64,000 nucleotides of DNA, taken from NCBI RefSeq assembly GCF_036924515.1, contig NZ_JAZHRR010000001.1, forward strand, positions 5,737,001 to 5,801,000. The letters run 5' to 3'. The notes below the pieces were generated by a model. The model was given only the letters and a program-made list of their open reading frames with translations. It made no database searches and was not told where the DNA came from. The stretch's first letter is position 1, and each line of letters begins with the position of its first letter. This stretch comes from Bradyrhizobium sp. AZCC 1610. GTDB lineage: Bacteria; Pseudomonadota; Alphaproteobacteria; Rhizobiales; Xanthobacteraceae. A program made the translations under genes and the position numbers. Positions 19,556 to 27,642 of the stretch are shown here, piece after piece.

Positions 19556-22500
19556 CTACTCGGCAGCCATTGCTGTTCGCAATTCCGGTTCCTCCGTAGA
19601 ATCCTCATGGATCTCATCTGCAGTCGGCTTGATCCGAAACCACGCGGCATAAAGCGCAGGAAGGAACAGCAGGATCAGCACCGTGCCGACCGCGGTGCCG
19701 CCGATCAGCGTATAGGCCATCGATCCCCAGAAGACGGAATGCGTGAGGGGGATGAAGGCCAGCACGGCGGCAAGTGCGGTCAGGATCACCGGCCTCGTGC
19801 GTTGCACCGTGGCCTCGATGACGGCGTGATAATCATCAAGGCCGGCAGCTCGATTTTCCTTGATTTGTTCGGTCAGGATCAGCGTATTGCGCATCAGGAT
19901 GCCGGCCAGTCCTATCAGACCCAAAATGGCATTGAATCCAAAGGGCTGGTTGAAGGCGAGCAACACGGGCACGACGCCGACAAGCCCGAGCGGTGCCGTC
20001 AGCATGACCATGGCCATCGTCGAGAAGGATCGCACCTGCAGCATGATGACGATCAGCATGGCGGCGATCATGGCGGGAAAGACCGTCGCCAACGCGTCAT
20101 TGGCCTTGGTTGCCTCCTCGATCGATCCGCCTACTTCGATGCGATAGCCGGCCGGAAGGGATGCGATCAGTGGCTGAAGGGCCGTCTTGATCTCCTTGGA
20201 GACCTCTGGAGGCTGGGTTGCCTCATTGATATCAGACCGAATCGTGACGACGGGCGTGCGATCGCGGCGCTTCATAATCGGCTCTTCAAGTCGGACTTCC
20301 GAACGGCCGACCTGGTCGAGCGGAATCGGGCGGCCGTCCCTGCTCATCAGTGAGAAATCCGCCAGGCGCGTGGGATCCAGCCGTTCGCCGCCGGCGCTGC
20401 GTGCCACAATGGGGACATTGCGAATGTCTTCGCGGACTTGCGTAACGGGGATGCCAGTGAGGAGGAACTGCAGTTGTCGGCCCACCTCCGCTGGCGAGAG
20501 GCCGATGAGGTTCAGTCGATCCTGATCCGGGATGAAGCGCAGCACGGGTGTGCGATTGCCCCAATCGCGGTTCGCTTGCCGCACATCGGGAACGCCACGC
20601 ATGATACCGAGCGCTTTTTCAGAGATAGCGTATAGTTGCGCCGGATCAGGCCCCATGACCCGAAACTCGACCGGGAACGGCGTGTAGGGTCCGAACACAA
20701 GCTGTGTGACGCGCACATTGGCCTCAGGCGCAAGCCCCTCTGACACCGCCTGTCGGAGCCGGTGCTTCAAAGCCTCGCGCGCCTCCGCGTCCGATGTAAG
20801 CACGACGATCTTGGCGAAGGCCGGATCAGGCAGCTCCGGCGCCATCGCGAAGAAGAATCGGGGAGCGCCCTGACCGACATAGCTCGTAACGATCTTGGCC
20901 TCCGACTGGTGGTTCAGCCAGTGTTCGAGCTTCTCGACTGTAGCGGTCGTCGTCCCGATGCTGGTGCCTTCCGGCAGACGAACCTCCACCAGCACTTCGG
21001 GGCGGTCGGACGTCGGAAAGAACTGCTGTTTGACCGCGCCCATGCCGACAACGGAAAGCGCGAAGGCGATGCCGACGATGGCGCTGGTTACGAACTTGTG
21101 GCGCACGGCGAAGGTGATGACGCTTCGCAGGCGCCGATAGTTCGGTGTGCCGTAGATCGCGTGGTGACCGCCTTCGACCGGTTTGATCGCGGGCAGCATC
21201 TTGACGCCAAGATAGGGCGTGAAGATCACCGCGACGATCCAGGAGACGATGAGGGCAAACCCCACGACCCAGAAGATGTTGCCGGCATATTCGCCGGCCG
21301 TCGAGCGCGCGAAGCCCACCGGCAGGAACCCGGCGACCGTCACCAGTGTGCCCGACAACATTGGCGCCGCAGTGTGGCTCCACGCGTAGGCCGCCGCCTT
21401 GATGCGGTCCATGCCCTCTTCCATTTTCACCACCATCACCTCGATGGCGATGATGGCGTCGTCCACGAGAAGGCCAAGCGCCAGAATGAGGGCGCCGAGC
21501 GTGATGCGGTCGAAGAACCGACCGGTTTCCAGCATGATGAGGAACACGACGGCAAGCGTCAGAGGGACGGCAGCCGCCACGACGATACCGACGCGCCAGC
21601 CGAGGCTGAGCAGGCTCACCAGCAGCACCACGCCGAGCGCCATCGCAAACTTCATCATGAATTCGTCAACCGCCGAGGTGATGTTGACGGCCTGGTCGCT
21701 GACTTTGGCCAGAGTCATCCCGAGCGGCAGCGTCCGAGCGATAGCTGCGGACCTCTCCTCCAGCGCCTTGCCGAGCGCGAGGCCATCCCAGCCCTCTTGC
21801 ATAACCGCCGCGAGCATGATGGAGGGCTCACCCTGGTGGCGGATGAGGTAGGTGGGAGGGTCCTCGTAGCCGCGGCGGACTCCGGCGATATCGGAGAGTT
21901 TCAGCGTCCGCCCCGCAGCGACGATCGGCGTGTCGGCGATCGCCTGTACGCTGTCATAGGCGCCGTCGACCCGGATGAAGACCTGCGGCCCCTTGGTATC
22001 GATCGAGCCTGCCGGTGTGAGGGTGTTCTGCCGCTGCAAGGCGGCAACAATATCCTGTGCCGATACGCCGAGAGTTGCCAGTTTGGCATAGGAAAACTCG
22101 ATGAATATCTGTTCGGGACGTTCACCGAGAATGTTGATCTTCTTGACGCCGGGCACGTGCAGGAGGTCCTGGCGAATAGTCTCGGCTTGCCTGGCGAGCT
22201 CCCGCATCGGCATGCCCTTCGCTTTGAGCGCATAGAGGGCGAAGCTCACGTCCGAATATTCGTCGTTGACGAACGGGCCGAGCACACCAGAGGGCAGCTT
22301 GCGTGCTTCATCCCCAAGCTTCTTGCGGGCCTGGTAGAACTCCTCCTGCACGCTAGATGGCGGTGTGCTGTCCTTCAGCGTAACCGTCATGTACGCGTAA
22401 CCTGGCCGTGTGGTCGTCTCCACCCGGTCGTACCAGGTCAATTCCTGAATCCGCTTCTCCAACGGTTCGGCGACCTGATCTTGCATCTCGCGCGACGTCG

Positions 22501-22669
22501 CGCCTGGCCATACGGTCGTGACCGTCAGGGTCTTGATGGTGAAGGAAGGGTCCTCCGCCCGCCCGAGCATGAGGAAGGCGTAGGCGCCTGCCGCCGCCAG
22601 CAGCACGATGAAGAACAGGGTGACGGCCCGTTCACGAACGGCGATCGCGGAAAGATTGAAATTCATCAC
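19556..22669 (-). CDS. RND efflux transporter, inner-membrane pump subunit (AcrB/CusA type)
   Basis: A 1037-residue protein, full length for the HAE/AcrB group. It begins NLSAIAVRERAVTLFFIVLLAAAGAYAF with the first membrane helix. Two repeats of six helices follow. The helix-4 region (GALILALGLLVDDAIIAIEVMVVKMEEG) carries the paired acidic residues (DD) used for proton flow. A second repeat has GFNAILGLIGLAGILMRNTLIL. Large periplasmic loops between helices 1-2 and 7-8 are present. It would export hydrophobic compounds using the proton gradient, together with the membrane-fusion protein at 23281. Between the two genes sits a SnoaL-like gene; all three run the same way and lie downstream of a doubled TetR operator. 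Confidence 0.94.
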   Translation of the reverse strand: MMNFNLSAIAVRERAVTLFFIVLLAAAGAYAFLMLGRAEDPSFTIKTLTVTTVWPGATSREMQDQVAEPLEKRIQELTWYDRVETTTRPGYAYMTVTLKDSTPPSSVQEEFYQARKKLGDEARKLPSGVLGPFVNDEYSDVSFALYALKAKGMPMRELARQAETIRQDLLHVPGVKKINILGERPEQIFIEFSYAKLATLGVSAQDIVAALQRQNTLTPAGSIDTKGPQVFIRVDGAYDSVQAIADTPIVAAGRTLKLSDIAGVRRGYEDPPTYLIRHQGEPSIMLAAVMQEGWDGLALGKALEERSAAIARTLPLGMTLAKVSDQAVNITSAVDEFMMKFAMALGVVLLVSLLSLGWRVGIVVAAAVPLTLAVVFLIMLETGRFFDRITLGALILALGLLVDDAIIAIEVMVVKMEEGMDRIKAAAYAWSHTAAPMLSGTLVTVAGFLPVGFARSTAGEYAGNIFWVVGFALIVSWIVAVIFTPYLGVKMLPAIKPVEGGHHAIYGTPNYRRLRSVITFAVRHKFVTSAIVGIAFALSVVGMGAVKQQFFPTSDRPEVLVEVRLPEGTSIGTTTATVEKLEHWLNHQSEAKIVTSYVGQGAPRFFFAMAPELPDPAFAKIVVLTSDAEAREALKHRLRQAVSEGLAPEANVRVTQLVFGPYTPFPVEFRVMGPDPAQLYAISEKALGIMRGVPDVRQANRDWGNRTPVLRFIPDQDRLNLIGLSPAEVGRQLQFLLTGIPVTQVREDIRNVPIVARSAGGERLDPTRLADFSLMSRDGRPIPLDQVGRSEVRLEEPIMKRRDRTPVVTIRSDINEATQPPEVSKEIKTALQPLIASLPAGYRIEVGGSIEEATKANDALATVFPAMIAAMLIVIMLQVRSFSTMAMVMLTAPLGLVGVVPVLLAFNQPFGFNAILGLIGLAGILMRNTLILTEQIKENRAAGLDDYHAVIEATVQRTRPVILTALAAVLAFIPLTHSVFWGSMAYTLIGGTAVGTVLILLFLPALYAAWFRIKPTADEIHEDSTEEPELRTAMAAE

Positions 22670-22780
22670 TTGGCCACTCCTAATCCTATACGTTCGTCCT
22701 GGCGCTCGCGCCGTCCTGCAGCAGGTGGGCGCCGAGTGAACCGCGCTTCTAAGGAACGCGCGCCTCTGGCTGCGCTTCTG

Positions 22781-23239
22781 CTAACTTACAATTGGTTCGG
22801 CGACAGCTTCTTTGAGGCCCGCTGCCGCTTGGGCGGCAAGGCCACGGGCCGCTTCCTGTGAATCTTGAAATTCCTCGAGTGCATAAACTCTACCCCACCG
22901 CAGGGTGAACACGTGGAGACCGCGGTTGACGTACGACGCGTCGCCGTTGAGCAGCGTTGCGGTGCCGTCCCACTCGACAAACACGGTGGTATGCCACGGC
23001 CAGCCCGTCACCCAGATGTTGTTGACCGTGATATGAAGAGTGGGCTGGACGCGGCCGAGACGCTCAAACCAGCGGCGCAGCGCTTCTTTGTCGTGGCGCT
23101 CACCAGCAAGCGCGTGGGCGCCGGAAACGCGGTGATGGACATTCGGCGCGACCGCTTTCACCGCGTCATCCCAGCGATGGTTGTTGACGTGGTCGAAGGT
23201 CTTTCGGATCTCTTTCTTGACAATGTAGCTGTATAGCAT
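22781..23239 (-). CDS. SnoaL-like / NTF2-fold protein
   Basis: A 152-residue protein with the NTF2-like pattern: helix at the start (KEIRKTFDHVNNHRWDDAVKAVAPNVHHRVSG), then LRRWFERLGRVQPTLHITVNNIWVTGWPW and paired strands (TVFVEWDGTA, RGLHVFTLRWGRVYALEEF). Proteins of this fold include polyketide cyclases, ring isomerases and proteins of unknown function. It is placed between the RND pump and its membrane-fusion protein on the same strand, 41 bp after the latter, so it is probably part of the pump operon. Such an insertion is unusual; it may modify the exported compound. The C-terminus is rich in alanine. Confidence 0.8.
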   Translation of the reverse strand: MLYSYIVKKEIRKTFDHVNNHRWDDAVKAVAPNVHHRVSGAHALAGERHDKEALRRWFERLGRVQPTLHITVNNIWVTGWPWHTTVFVEWDGTATLLNGDASYVNRGLHVFTLRWGRVYALEEFQDSQEAARGLAAQAAAGLKEAVAEPIVS

Positions 23240-23280
23240 TTGCCGTCCTCCGACGGTGATCGCGGAAAGATTGACGCTCG

Positions 23281-24390
23281 TTAGTTTCCGTTGTTTTCAG
23301 ACGCAGTCCTGACGCGAGCGCCCTCCTGGAGGAGGTGAGCGCCGAGGGAAACAACCCGATCATCAGAGCTCAATCCGGAGATCACGGCGGTTTCGCTGCT
23401 CACTCGAACAAGATTGACTGGACGAAAGCGTACGGTTGAGGTGGCGCTATCCAAAACCCACACACCGGTCTTCCGGCCGTCATCGAGCACGGCTCCCAGC
23501 GGCACCTGGACTTCCGGCTGACTCGCCTGGCTTGCCAACCGAATGGTTACCGTCGCGCCAAGCGGTGCTGCCGCCGCCTCACCGTCGAGCACGTAACGGG
23601 CCTCATAGGTACGGGTCTGAGCATCGGCGGAATCCGACAACTGCCGCAGATGCGCCGCATAGTGCCGCCCATCGGCCCCATACACGCGGGCCTCGGCCGC
23701 GGAGCCGATGGCTGGCCGGATCGTTTCGGGAAGCGCAACCACAGCCTCGCGGGGGCCGGCCTTTGCAATCCGAACGACTGTCTGGCCGGCGGAGACGACC
23801 TGCCCGGGCTCGCCAAGCGTTTCGACCACCGTTCCGTCCGCATCCGCTACCAGAACCGAATAGGTCGCCTCATTCTCGGCGACCCGCGCATCGGCTTCGG
23901 CGGTGGCGAGTTGCGCCTCGGCCGTATCCAACGCTGCCTTCGCTTGCTCATAGCGCTGTCGGGAAGCCCATCCGTTGCTCACCAGTTTGGCGTATCGCTG
24001 TTCATCCGCGTCGGTCTGAACGACAGATGCACGCGCTGCGGCAACGGCGTTGCGCTTCGCCGTGACCGCAAGGCGAAGGTCGGTTTCGTCGATCCGCATC
24101 AGCGGCTCACCGGCTTTGACCTGCTGACCGGTATTCACCAGCCGTTCCACGATCTTGCCGGCGACACGAAACCCGAGGTTGCTTTGCACCCTCGCCCCGA
24201 TGATGCCCGTGAAGCCGCGTTCGGATCCATTCACCCGCGCTGCCGTCGCCAGTCTGACCATCGGCGGTTCCTGCCTCGGGTCACGCGCCGCGGAAGCTTC
24301 TTGGGCGGGAATAGCAAGAGTAGCGAAGACGGCTGCTCCAGACGCCCCGATCAGGACACCTGCCAAGACCAAAAGTCTGCTCTTTCTCAT
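23281..24390 (-). CDS. RND efflux membrane-fusion protein (HlyD/AcrA family)
   Basis: About 369 residues from the ATG at 24390, which has GGAG at a proper distance; another ATG six bases earlier directly abuts the GGAG. The frame extends further up to 24642 but would run through both operators. After a signal segment (LLVLAGVLIGASGAAVFATLAIPAQEASA) come the lipoyl-type half-motifs (GFRVAGKIVERLVNTGQQVKAGEPLMRID and LVADADGTVVETLGEPGQVVSAGQTVVRI), flanking a helical hairpin rich in Ala and Glu. It links the RND pump to an outer-membrane channel in the periplasm. No TolC-type gene is present in the window. Divergent from the TetR gene at 24604. Confidence 0.92.
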   Translation of the reverse strand: MRKSRLLVLAGVLIGASGAAVFATLAIPAQEASAARDPRQEPPMVRLATAARVNGSERGFTGIIGARVQSNLGFRVAGKIVERLVNTGQQVKAGEPLMRIDETDLRLAVTAKRNAVAAARASVVQTDADEQRYAKLVSNGWASRQRYEQAKAALDTAEAQLATAEADARVAENEATYSVLVADADGTVVETLGEPGQVVSAGQTVVRIAKAGPREAVVALPETIRPAIGSAAEARVYGADGRHYAAHLRQLSDSADAQTRTYEARYVLDGEAAAAPLGATVTIRLASQASQPEVQVPLGAVLDDGRKTGVWVLDSATSTVRFRPVNLVRVSSETAVISGLSSDDRVVSLGAHLLQEGARVRTASENNGN

Positions 24391-24407
24391 TGCCATCTCC
24401 AAGCCAC

Positions 24408-24458
24408 TTAGATTTCGTTCGAACTCTATAATCATATTAGAGTTCGATCGCAATCTAA
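24408..24458. promoter_or_regulatory. Long compound palindrome, operator copy 1 of the RND/TetR control region
   Basis: Inner arms TCGAACTCTA (24419-24428) and TAGAGTTCGA (24438-24447) are separated by nine bases. Outer arms TTAGATT (24408-24414) and AATCTAA (24452-24458) lie four bases outside them. The site is just upstream of the membrane-fusion protein start. The same architecture recurs at 24540-24590. Confidence 0.75.
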
Positions 24459-24539
24459 ATTGGAGCGCTGACGAAAACGTGATCCCGCGAAATAGGCCAC
24501 TTCGACCCAGGGGCCTCAGATTCCGCCATGCCCCACTTG

Positions 24540-24590
24540 ATAGATTGCGCTCGAACTCTATCTGAGTTATAGAGTTCGACCAAAATCCAA
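24540..24590. promoter_or_regulatory. Long compound palindrome, operator copy 2 of the RND/TetR control region
   Basis: The inner arms TCGAACTCTA (24551-24560) and TAGAGTTCGA (24570-24579) are identical to copy 1, with the same nine-base spacing. The outer arms are slightly degraded: TAGATT at 24541-24546 and AATCCAA at 24584-24590. It lies just before the TetR start at 24604, which suggests autoregulation. Confidence 0.75.
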
Positions 24591-24603
24591 ATGGAGGTCC
24601 AAG

Positions 24604-25182
24604 ATGCGCGTGAGTCGCATTCAAGCCGCGAAGAACCGGCAAACCGTGATCAACGTGGCGAGTCGCCTCTTCAGGGAGCGCGGCTTTGATGGCATCGGGC
24701 TCAAGGATCTGATGAAGACGGCCGGCCTAACCCAAGGTGCCTTCTACAAGCAGTTCGCCTCAAAAGAGGATCTGGCGGTAGAGGCGTCCAAGCGCGCATT
24801 GGAGAGCGCGTCCGGCCGATGGTCGGACGCGGCCGCTCAGAATCCTGATGATCCGCTTGGCGCGGTGATCGCGTTTTACCTCAGTGGCGACCATCGCGGA
24901 GAAAAGATGGACGGCTGCCCGATCGTGGCACTCGGCTCAGATGCCGCCCGACAGGGCCCCGACGTGAAGGCGGAATTCGAAGCGGGAATCAAGGCGCATC
25001 TCGAAGTGCTCGGCCGCTTCATCGCCGGGACCGGCGACGAGGCCTCCCGCGGCAAGGCCATGGCCATTCTCGCGACGATGGTCGGCGCGGTGACGCTATC
25101 GCGCGTCGTCAATGACCCTGATCTGGCTCAGGCGCTTTTGGATGCCGCGGCCGAACAGGTTCGCAACGCCGCTGCCGCTTGA
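24604..25182 (+). CDS. TetR-family repressor of the divergent RND pump
   Basis: A 192-residue protein with GGAGG before its ATG. The N-terminal HTH reads VINVASRLFRERGFDGIGLKDLMKTAGLTQGAFYKQFASKEDL, a standard TetR domain. The C-terminal domain (GCPIVALGSDAARQGPDVKAEFEAGIKAHLE and AILATMVGAVTLSRVV) matches the subgroup that senses small organic molecules. It is divergent from the RND membrane-fusion gene, with two copies of a 51-bp compound palindrome between them. Direct repression of both promoters, released by a pump substrate, is the natural reading. The alpha/beta hydrolase follows 32 bp downstream and may be in the same transcript. Confidence 0.92.
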   Translation: MRVSRIQAAKNRQTVINVASRLFRERGFDGIGLKDLMKTAGLTQGAFYKQFASKEDLAVEASKRALESASGRWSDAAAQNPDDPLGAVIAFYLSGDHRGEKMDGCPIVALGSDAARQGPDVKAEFEAGIKAHLEVLGRFIAGTGDEASRGKAMAILATMVGAVTLSRVVNDPDLAQALLDAAAEQVRNAAAA

Positions 25183-25214
25183 AAGCGCGCCCCCTCGCAG
25201 CACGGAGAGATCGA

Positions 25215-26066
25215 ATGCTCAGCATGACTGAAGCCAAACCAAGTTTGCTGAAGATATCGGATAAGCTAAGTGTACGTTTTCAAAAGACCGGCAGCGGGCC
25301 TCCGCTGCTCCTCATACATACGATCCGGACGCAGCTCGAATATTTCCGCAGTCTTGCGCCCCTCCTCGCGAGATCGCACACGGTGTACGCCATTGACCTC
25401 CCGGGCCACGGCCACTCACCGATAGATCCGAGCGCGAGCTTCGACGAACCCTACTTCAGGCAGGCCGTCATTCGCTTCATCGAGGAGCTTAATCTCTCGG
25501 ACGTCACGATTGTTGGCGAGTCGATCGGCGGCGCATTGGCCCTTACAGTGGCGGCGTCGCTTCCACAGCGGGTGAAGCGGGTCTATGCGATCAACCCCTA
25601 CGACTACGAGACCCGCTACGGGGACGGCATTCGACGCGGCAACTGGTTCGCGAATTTCATCATCGGAAGTTTGCAGATCCCGGTGCTCGGCGCGGTGAAT
25701 GCGTCGCTCGAAAACAAGATGGTTCTCGGCAAGATCATGGGCGGCGGATATCACGACCCGCGCAAACTGCCGGCCGATTTGCTTGCTGAGTTCGATGAAG
25801 TAGCCCACCGCCCGGGATACAAGCGGATCGCACGCAAGGTGCTGGCAGGCTGGCGATCCTGGAGCAAGGCACGCGAATACTATCGGCAGATCTCTGCGCC
25901 TGTGACCCTCATTTATGGCGAAAGCGATTGGTCTCGGCCAAATGAACGCGAACGTACACGGTCGCTGATTCCTGCCGCGCAGATGGTGACGCTGAAGAAT
26001 ACTGGCCACTTCTCAGCTGTTGAGAATCCGTCGGAGCTGGCTCGCGTGATATTGGCGACAGAATGA
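25215..26066 (+). CDS. Alpha/beta hydrolase
   Basis: A 283-residue protein started at the ATG at 25215 with GGAGAGA upstream. Alpha/beta-hydrolase features are the oxyanion strand LLLIHTIRTQLEYF, DLPGHGHSP and the nucleophile elbow GESIGG with Ser103. The strand-7 acid lies in YGESDWSRP, and the histidine in NTGHFSAVENP. The oxyanion segment reads LIHTIRT, without the usual HGxP. Family members hydrolyse esters, lactones, epoxides or C-C bonds; the substrate is unknown. It follows the TetR regulator and precedes a small unknown gene, all on the plus strand, so expression may be tied to the RND repressor. Cytoplasmic, as no signal peptide is seen. Confidence 0.9.
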   Translation: MLSMTEAKPSLLKISDKLSVRFQKTGSGPPLLLIHTIRTQLEYFRSLAPLLARSHTVYAIDLPGHGHSPIDPSASFDEPYFRQAVIRFIEELNLSDVTIVGESIGGALALTVAASLPQRVKRVYAINPYDYETRYGDGIRRGNWFANFIIGSLQIPVLGAVNASLENKMVLGKIMGGGYHDPRKLPADLLAEFDEVAHRPGYKRIARKVLAGWRSWSKAREYYRQISAPVTLIYGESDWSRPNERERTRSLIPAAQMVTLKNTGHFSAVENPSELARVILATE

Positions 26067-26097
26067 TCGCAGTGATCAACCACAGGAGCGCGCAACT

Positions 26098-26292
26098 ATG
26101 TTCAGGCGCTTTTGGAAGGGCTCGAATTACTGGGCTGAGACTCTGAGCATGGATGATTCGCGCGGTGACTACATGGTCAGGCTGGAAGATCGTGTCGCAA
26201 GCTTGAGCGGGAAGTTGAAGGTCTTCGGATCCAGCCCCGAACAACGCCCGATTGGGACGCCGAATGACCGTGTCCATCAATTGCAATCGTGA
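26098..26292 (+). CDS. Small hypothetical protein, 64 residues
   Basis: The short frame starts with an ATG that has a clear AGGAG nine bases upstream and lies 31 bp after the hydrolase stop, so translation is plausible. The sequence is polar, with WKGSNYWAETLSMDDSRGDYMVRLEDRVASLSGKL suggesting one amphipathic helix, and no membrane segment or cysteine motif. I do not recognise it. It could be a real small protein co-expressed with the hydrolase or a chance frame. Confidence 0.4.
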   Translation: MFRRFWKGSNYWAETLSMDDSRGDYMVRLEDRVASLSGKLKVFGSSPEQRPIGTPNDRVHQLQS

Positions 26293-26374
26293 ACGCCGCT
26301 TTTCGGCGACTACGACTGTCGCGATTTAGTTATCTCTTCATCACCGCCTGCAGAGCATCAAAGATCCAAATAGA

Positions 26375-26394
26375 ATGGTTATCATCATATAACA
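26375..26394. promoter_or_regulatory. Operator-like sequence related to the one at 1232-1251
   Basis: These 20 bases differ at only three positions from 1232-1251 and share the half-site TCATATAACA. The internal symmetry is weaker than in the first copy (GTTAT and ATAAC arms only). It lies 44 bp upstream of the iron-containing alcohol dehydrogenase. Confidence 0.5.
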
Positions 26395-26438
26395 GCGACT
26401 TATCGGCTTCGGCCACCGTTCCAACTGGAGGATAAAAA

Positions 26439-27599
26439 ATGCGCAGGGCTGGTGCACACAACTTTCCAGCAATCGATCGTGTGGTCTATGGCAAAGCTGC
26501 GTCTGAAGCCATCAACGAAGAGGCTGAGCGGCTGAACGCAAAGCGCGTCTTCCTTATCGTCAGTCGAACCTTGAACTCAAAGACCGACGAGATCGAGAAG
26601 ATCCGGCGTACGCTCGGCGACAAACATGCAGCGACCTTCGATGGAATTGCGCAGCACACGACACGCAAGCAAGCTGCCGAGGTTGCCCTTCATGCAAAGG
26701 AGGCGCGAGCCGATCTAATCGTGGCTGTAGGTGGCGGTTCTGCCGTCGATCTCGCCAAGATAGTCATCATGGCGATGGAACACGATATCCGCGATGAAGC
26801 GGGCTTTGATCCCTTCCTCATGGGTCCGGGCGTGAGCCATTCTCCGTTCCGCTCGCCGGGTGTCCGACAGATCGCAATACCATCCACGCTGAATGGTGGC
26901 GAATACAATGCAGCAGCGCTCGTCACGGATGAGCGCCATAAGTTGAAGCAGATCTTCTTCCATCCCCAAATGATGCCTCTGGCGATCATCCTCGACCCTG
27001 CCCTCACCCTTCAAACGCCATCGAACCTTTGGATGGGCTCGGGAACGCGCTCGATGGATCACGGTATCGAAGCATTGTGCTCGCCCGCCGGCACCCCGTT
27101 AGCTGATGAAGTCGTCTTGGCGGGCATCCGCATTCTGCGCGAGGGAATGCTCCGGACCTTGCAGCAGCCTGATGATCTGGAGGCGCGTCGGCAATCCCAA
27201 TACGGCTCATGGCTTGCGTCTTATGGCCTCCAGGCACGCGTCCCGATGGGAGCAAGCCACGGCATTGGCCATGTGCTTGGAGGCACCTTCGAGGTTCCCC
27301 ACTACTACTGCACACCTGTCATCATGCCGAGCCTTCTCCGCTACAACAAACCATTCACCGAGGAGGCGCAGAAGCGTTTGGCGACGGCACTTGGCGCTCC
27401 GGGTGGCGACGCCGCAGACGCCTTTGCAGCATTCACAAGAGCACTTGGACTACCTGGCCGCCTCGCCGATGTCGGTATAGGCGAAGAAAAGTTCGATCAG
27501 ATTAGCAAGATTGCAATCAATCATCGCTTCGTACAGGCCAATCCGCGGCCCTTCAAAAACGAAGCCGAGATCATCGATCTGCTGCGAATGGCAGCTTAG
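26439..27599 (+). CDS. Iron-containing alcohol dehydrogenase, maleylacetate reductase-like
   Basis: A 386-residue protein with the fold of group III (iron) alcohol dehydrogenases. VGGGSAVDLAKIVIMA forms the nucleotide-binding loop. The metal ligands would be the acid and histidine in SMDHGIEALCS and the two histidines in MGASHGIGHVLGGTF. FYGKGA-type N-terminal signals are degraded to VVYGKAASEAI. The overall pattern, including HYYCTPVIMPSLLRYN, is close to maleylacetate reductases, which reduce maleylacetate from ring cleavage to 3-oxoadipate. Alternatively it could be an ordinary alcohol dehydrogenase. GGAGGATAAAAA precedes the start. A ketosynthase gene follows 43 bp later, so the two may be cotranscribed. 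Confidence 0.85.
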   Translation: MRRAGAHNFPAIDRVVYGKAASEAINEEAERLNAKRVFLIVSRTLNSKTDEIEKIRRTLGDKHAATFDGIAQHTTRKQAAEVALHAKEARADLIVAVGGGSAVDLAKIVIMAMEHDIRDEAGFDPFLMGPGVSHSPFRSPGVRQIAIPSTLNGGEYNAAALVTDERHKLKQIFFHPQMMPLAIILDPALTLQTPSNLWMGSGTRSMDHGIEALCSPAGTPLADEVVLAGIRILREGMLRTLQQPDDLEARRQSQYGSWLASYGLQARVPMGASHGIGHVLGGTFEVPHYYCTPVIMPSLLRYNKPFTEEAQKRLATALGAPGGDAADAFAAFTRALGLPGRLADVGIGEEKFDQISKIAINHRFVQANPRPFKNEAEIIDLLRMAA

Positions 27600-27642
27600 C
27601 TGCCATCAGCGACGATGGACCAAGATTGGAAGGTAACTGATT

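Noticed and set aside
19418..20353. Long plus-strand frame over the end of the RND pump gene
   Set aside because: It is antisense to a clear RND pump; composition (many Arg, His, Asp, Gln) is typical for shadows of GC-rich genes.
20762..22861. 699-codon plus-strand frame
   Set aside because: Entirely antisense to the RND pump and rich in Arg/His; no domain resemblance.
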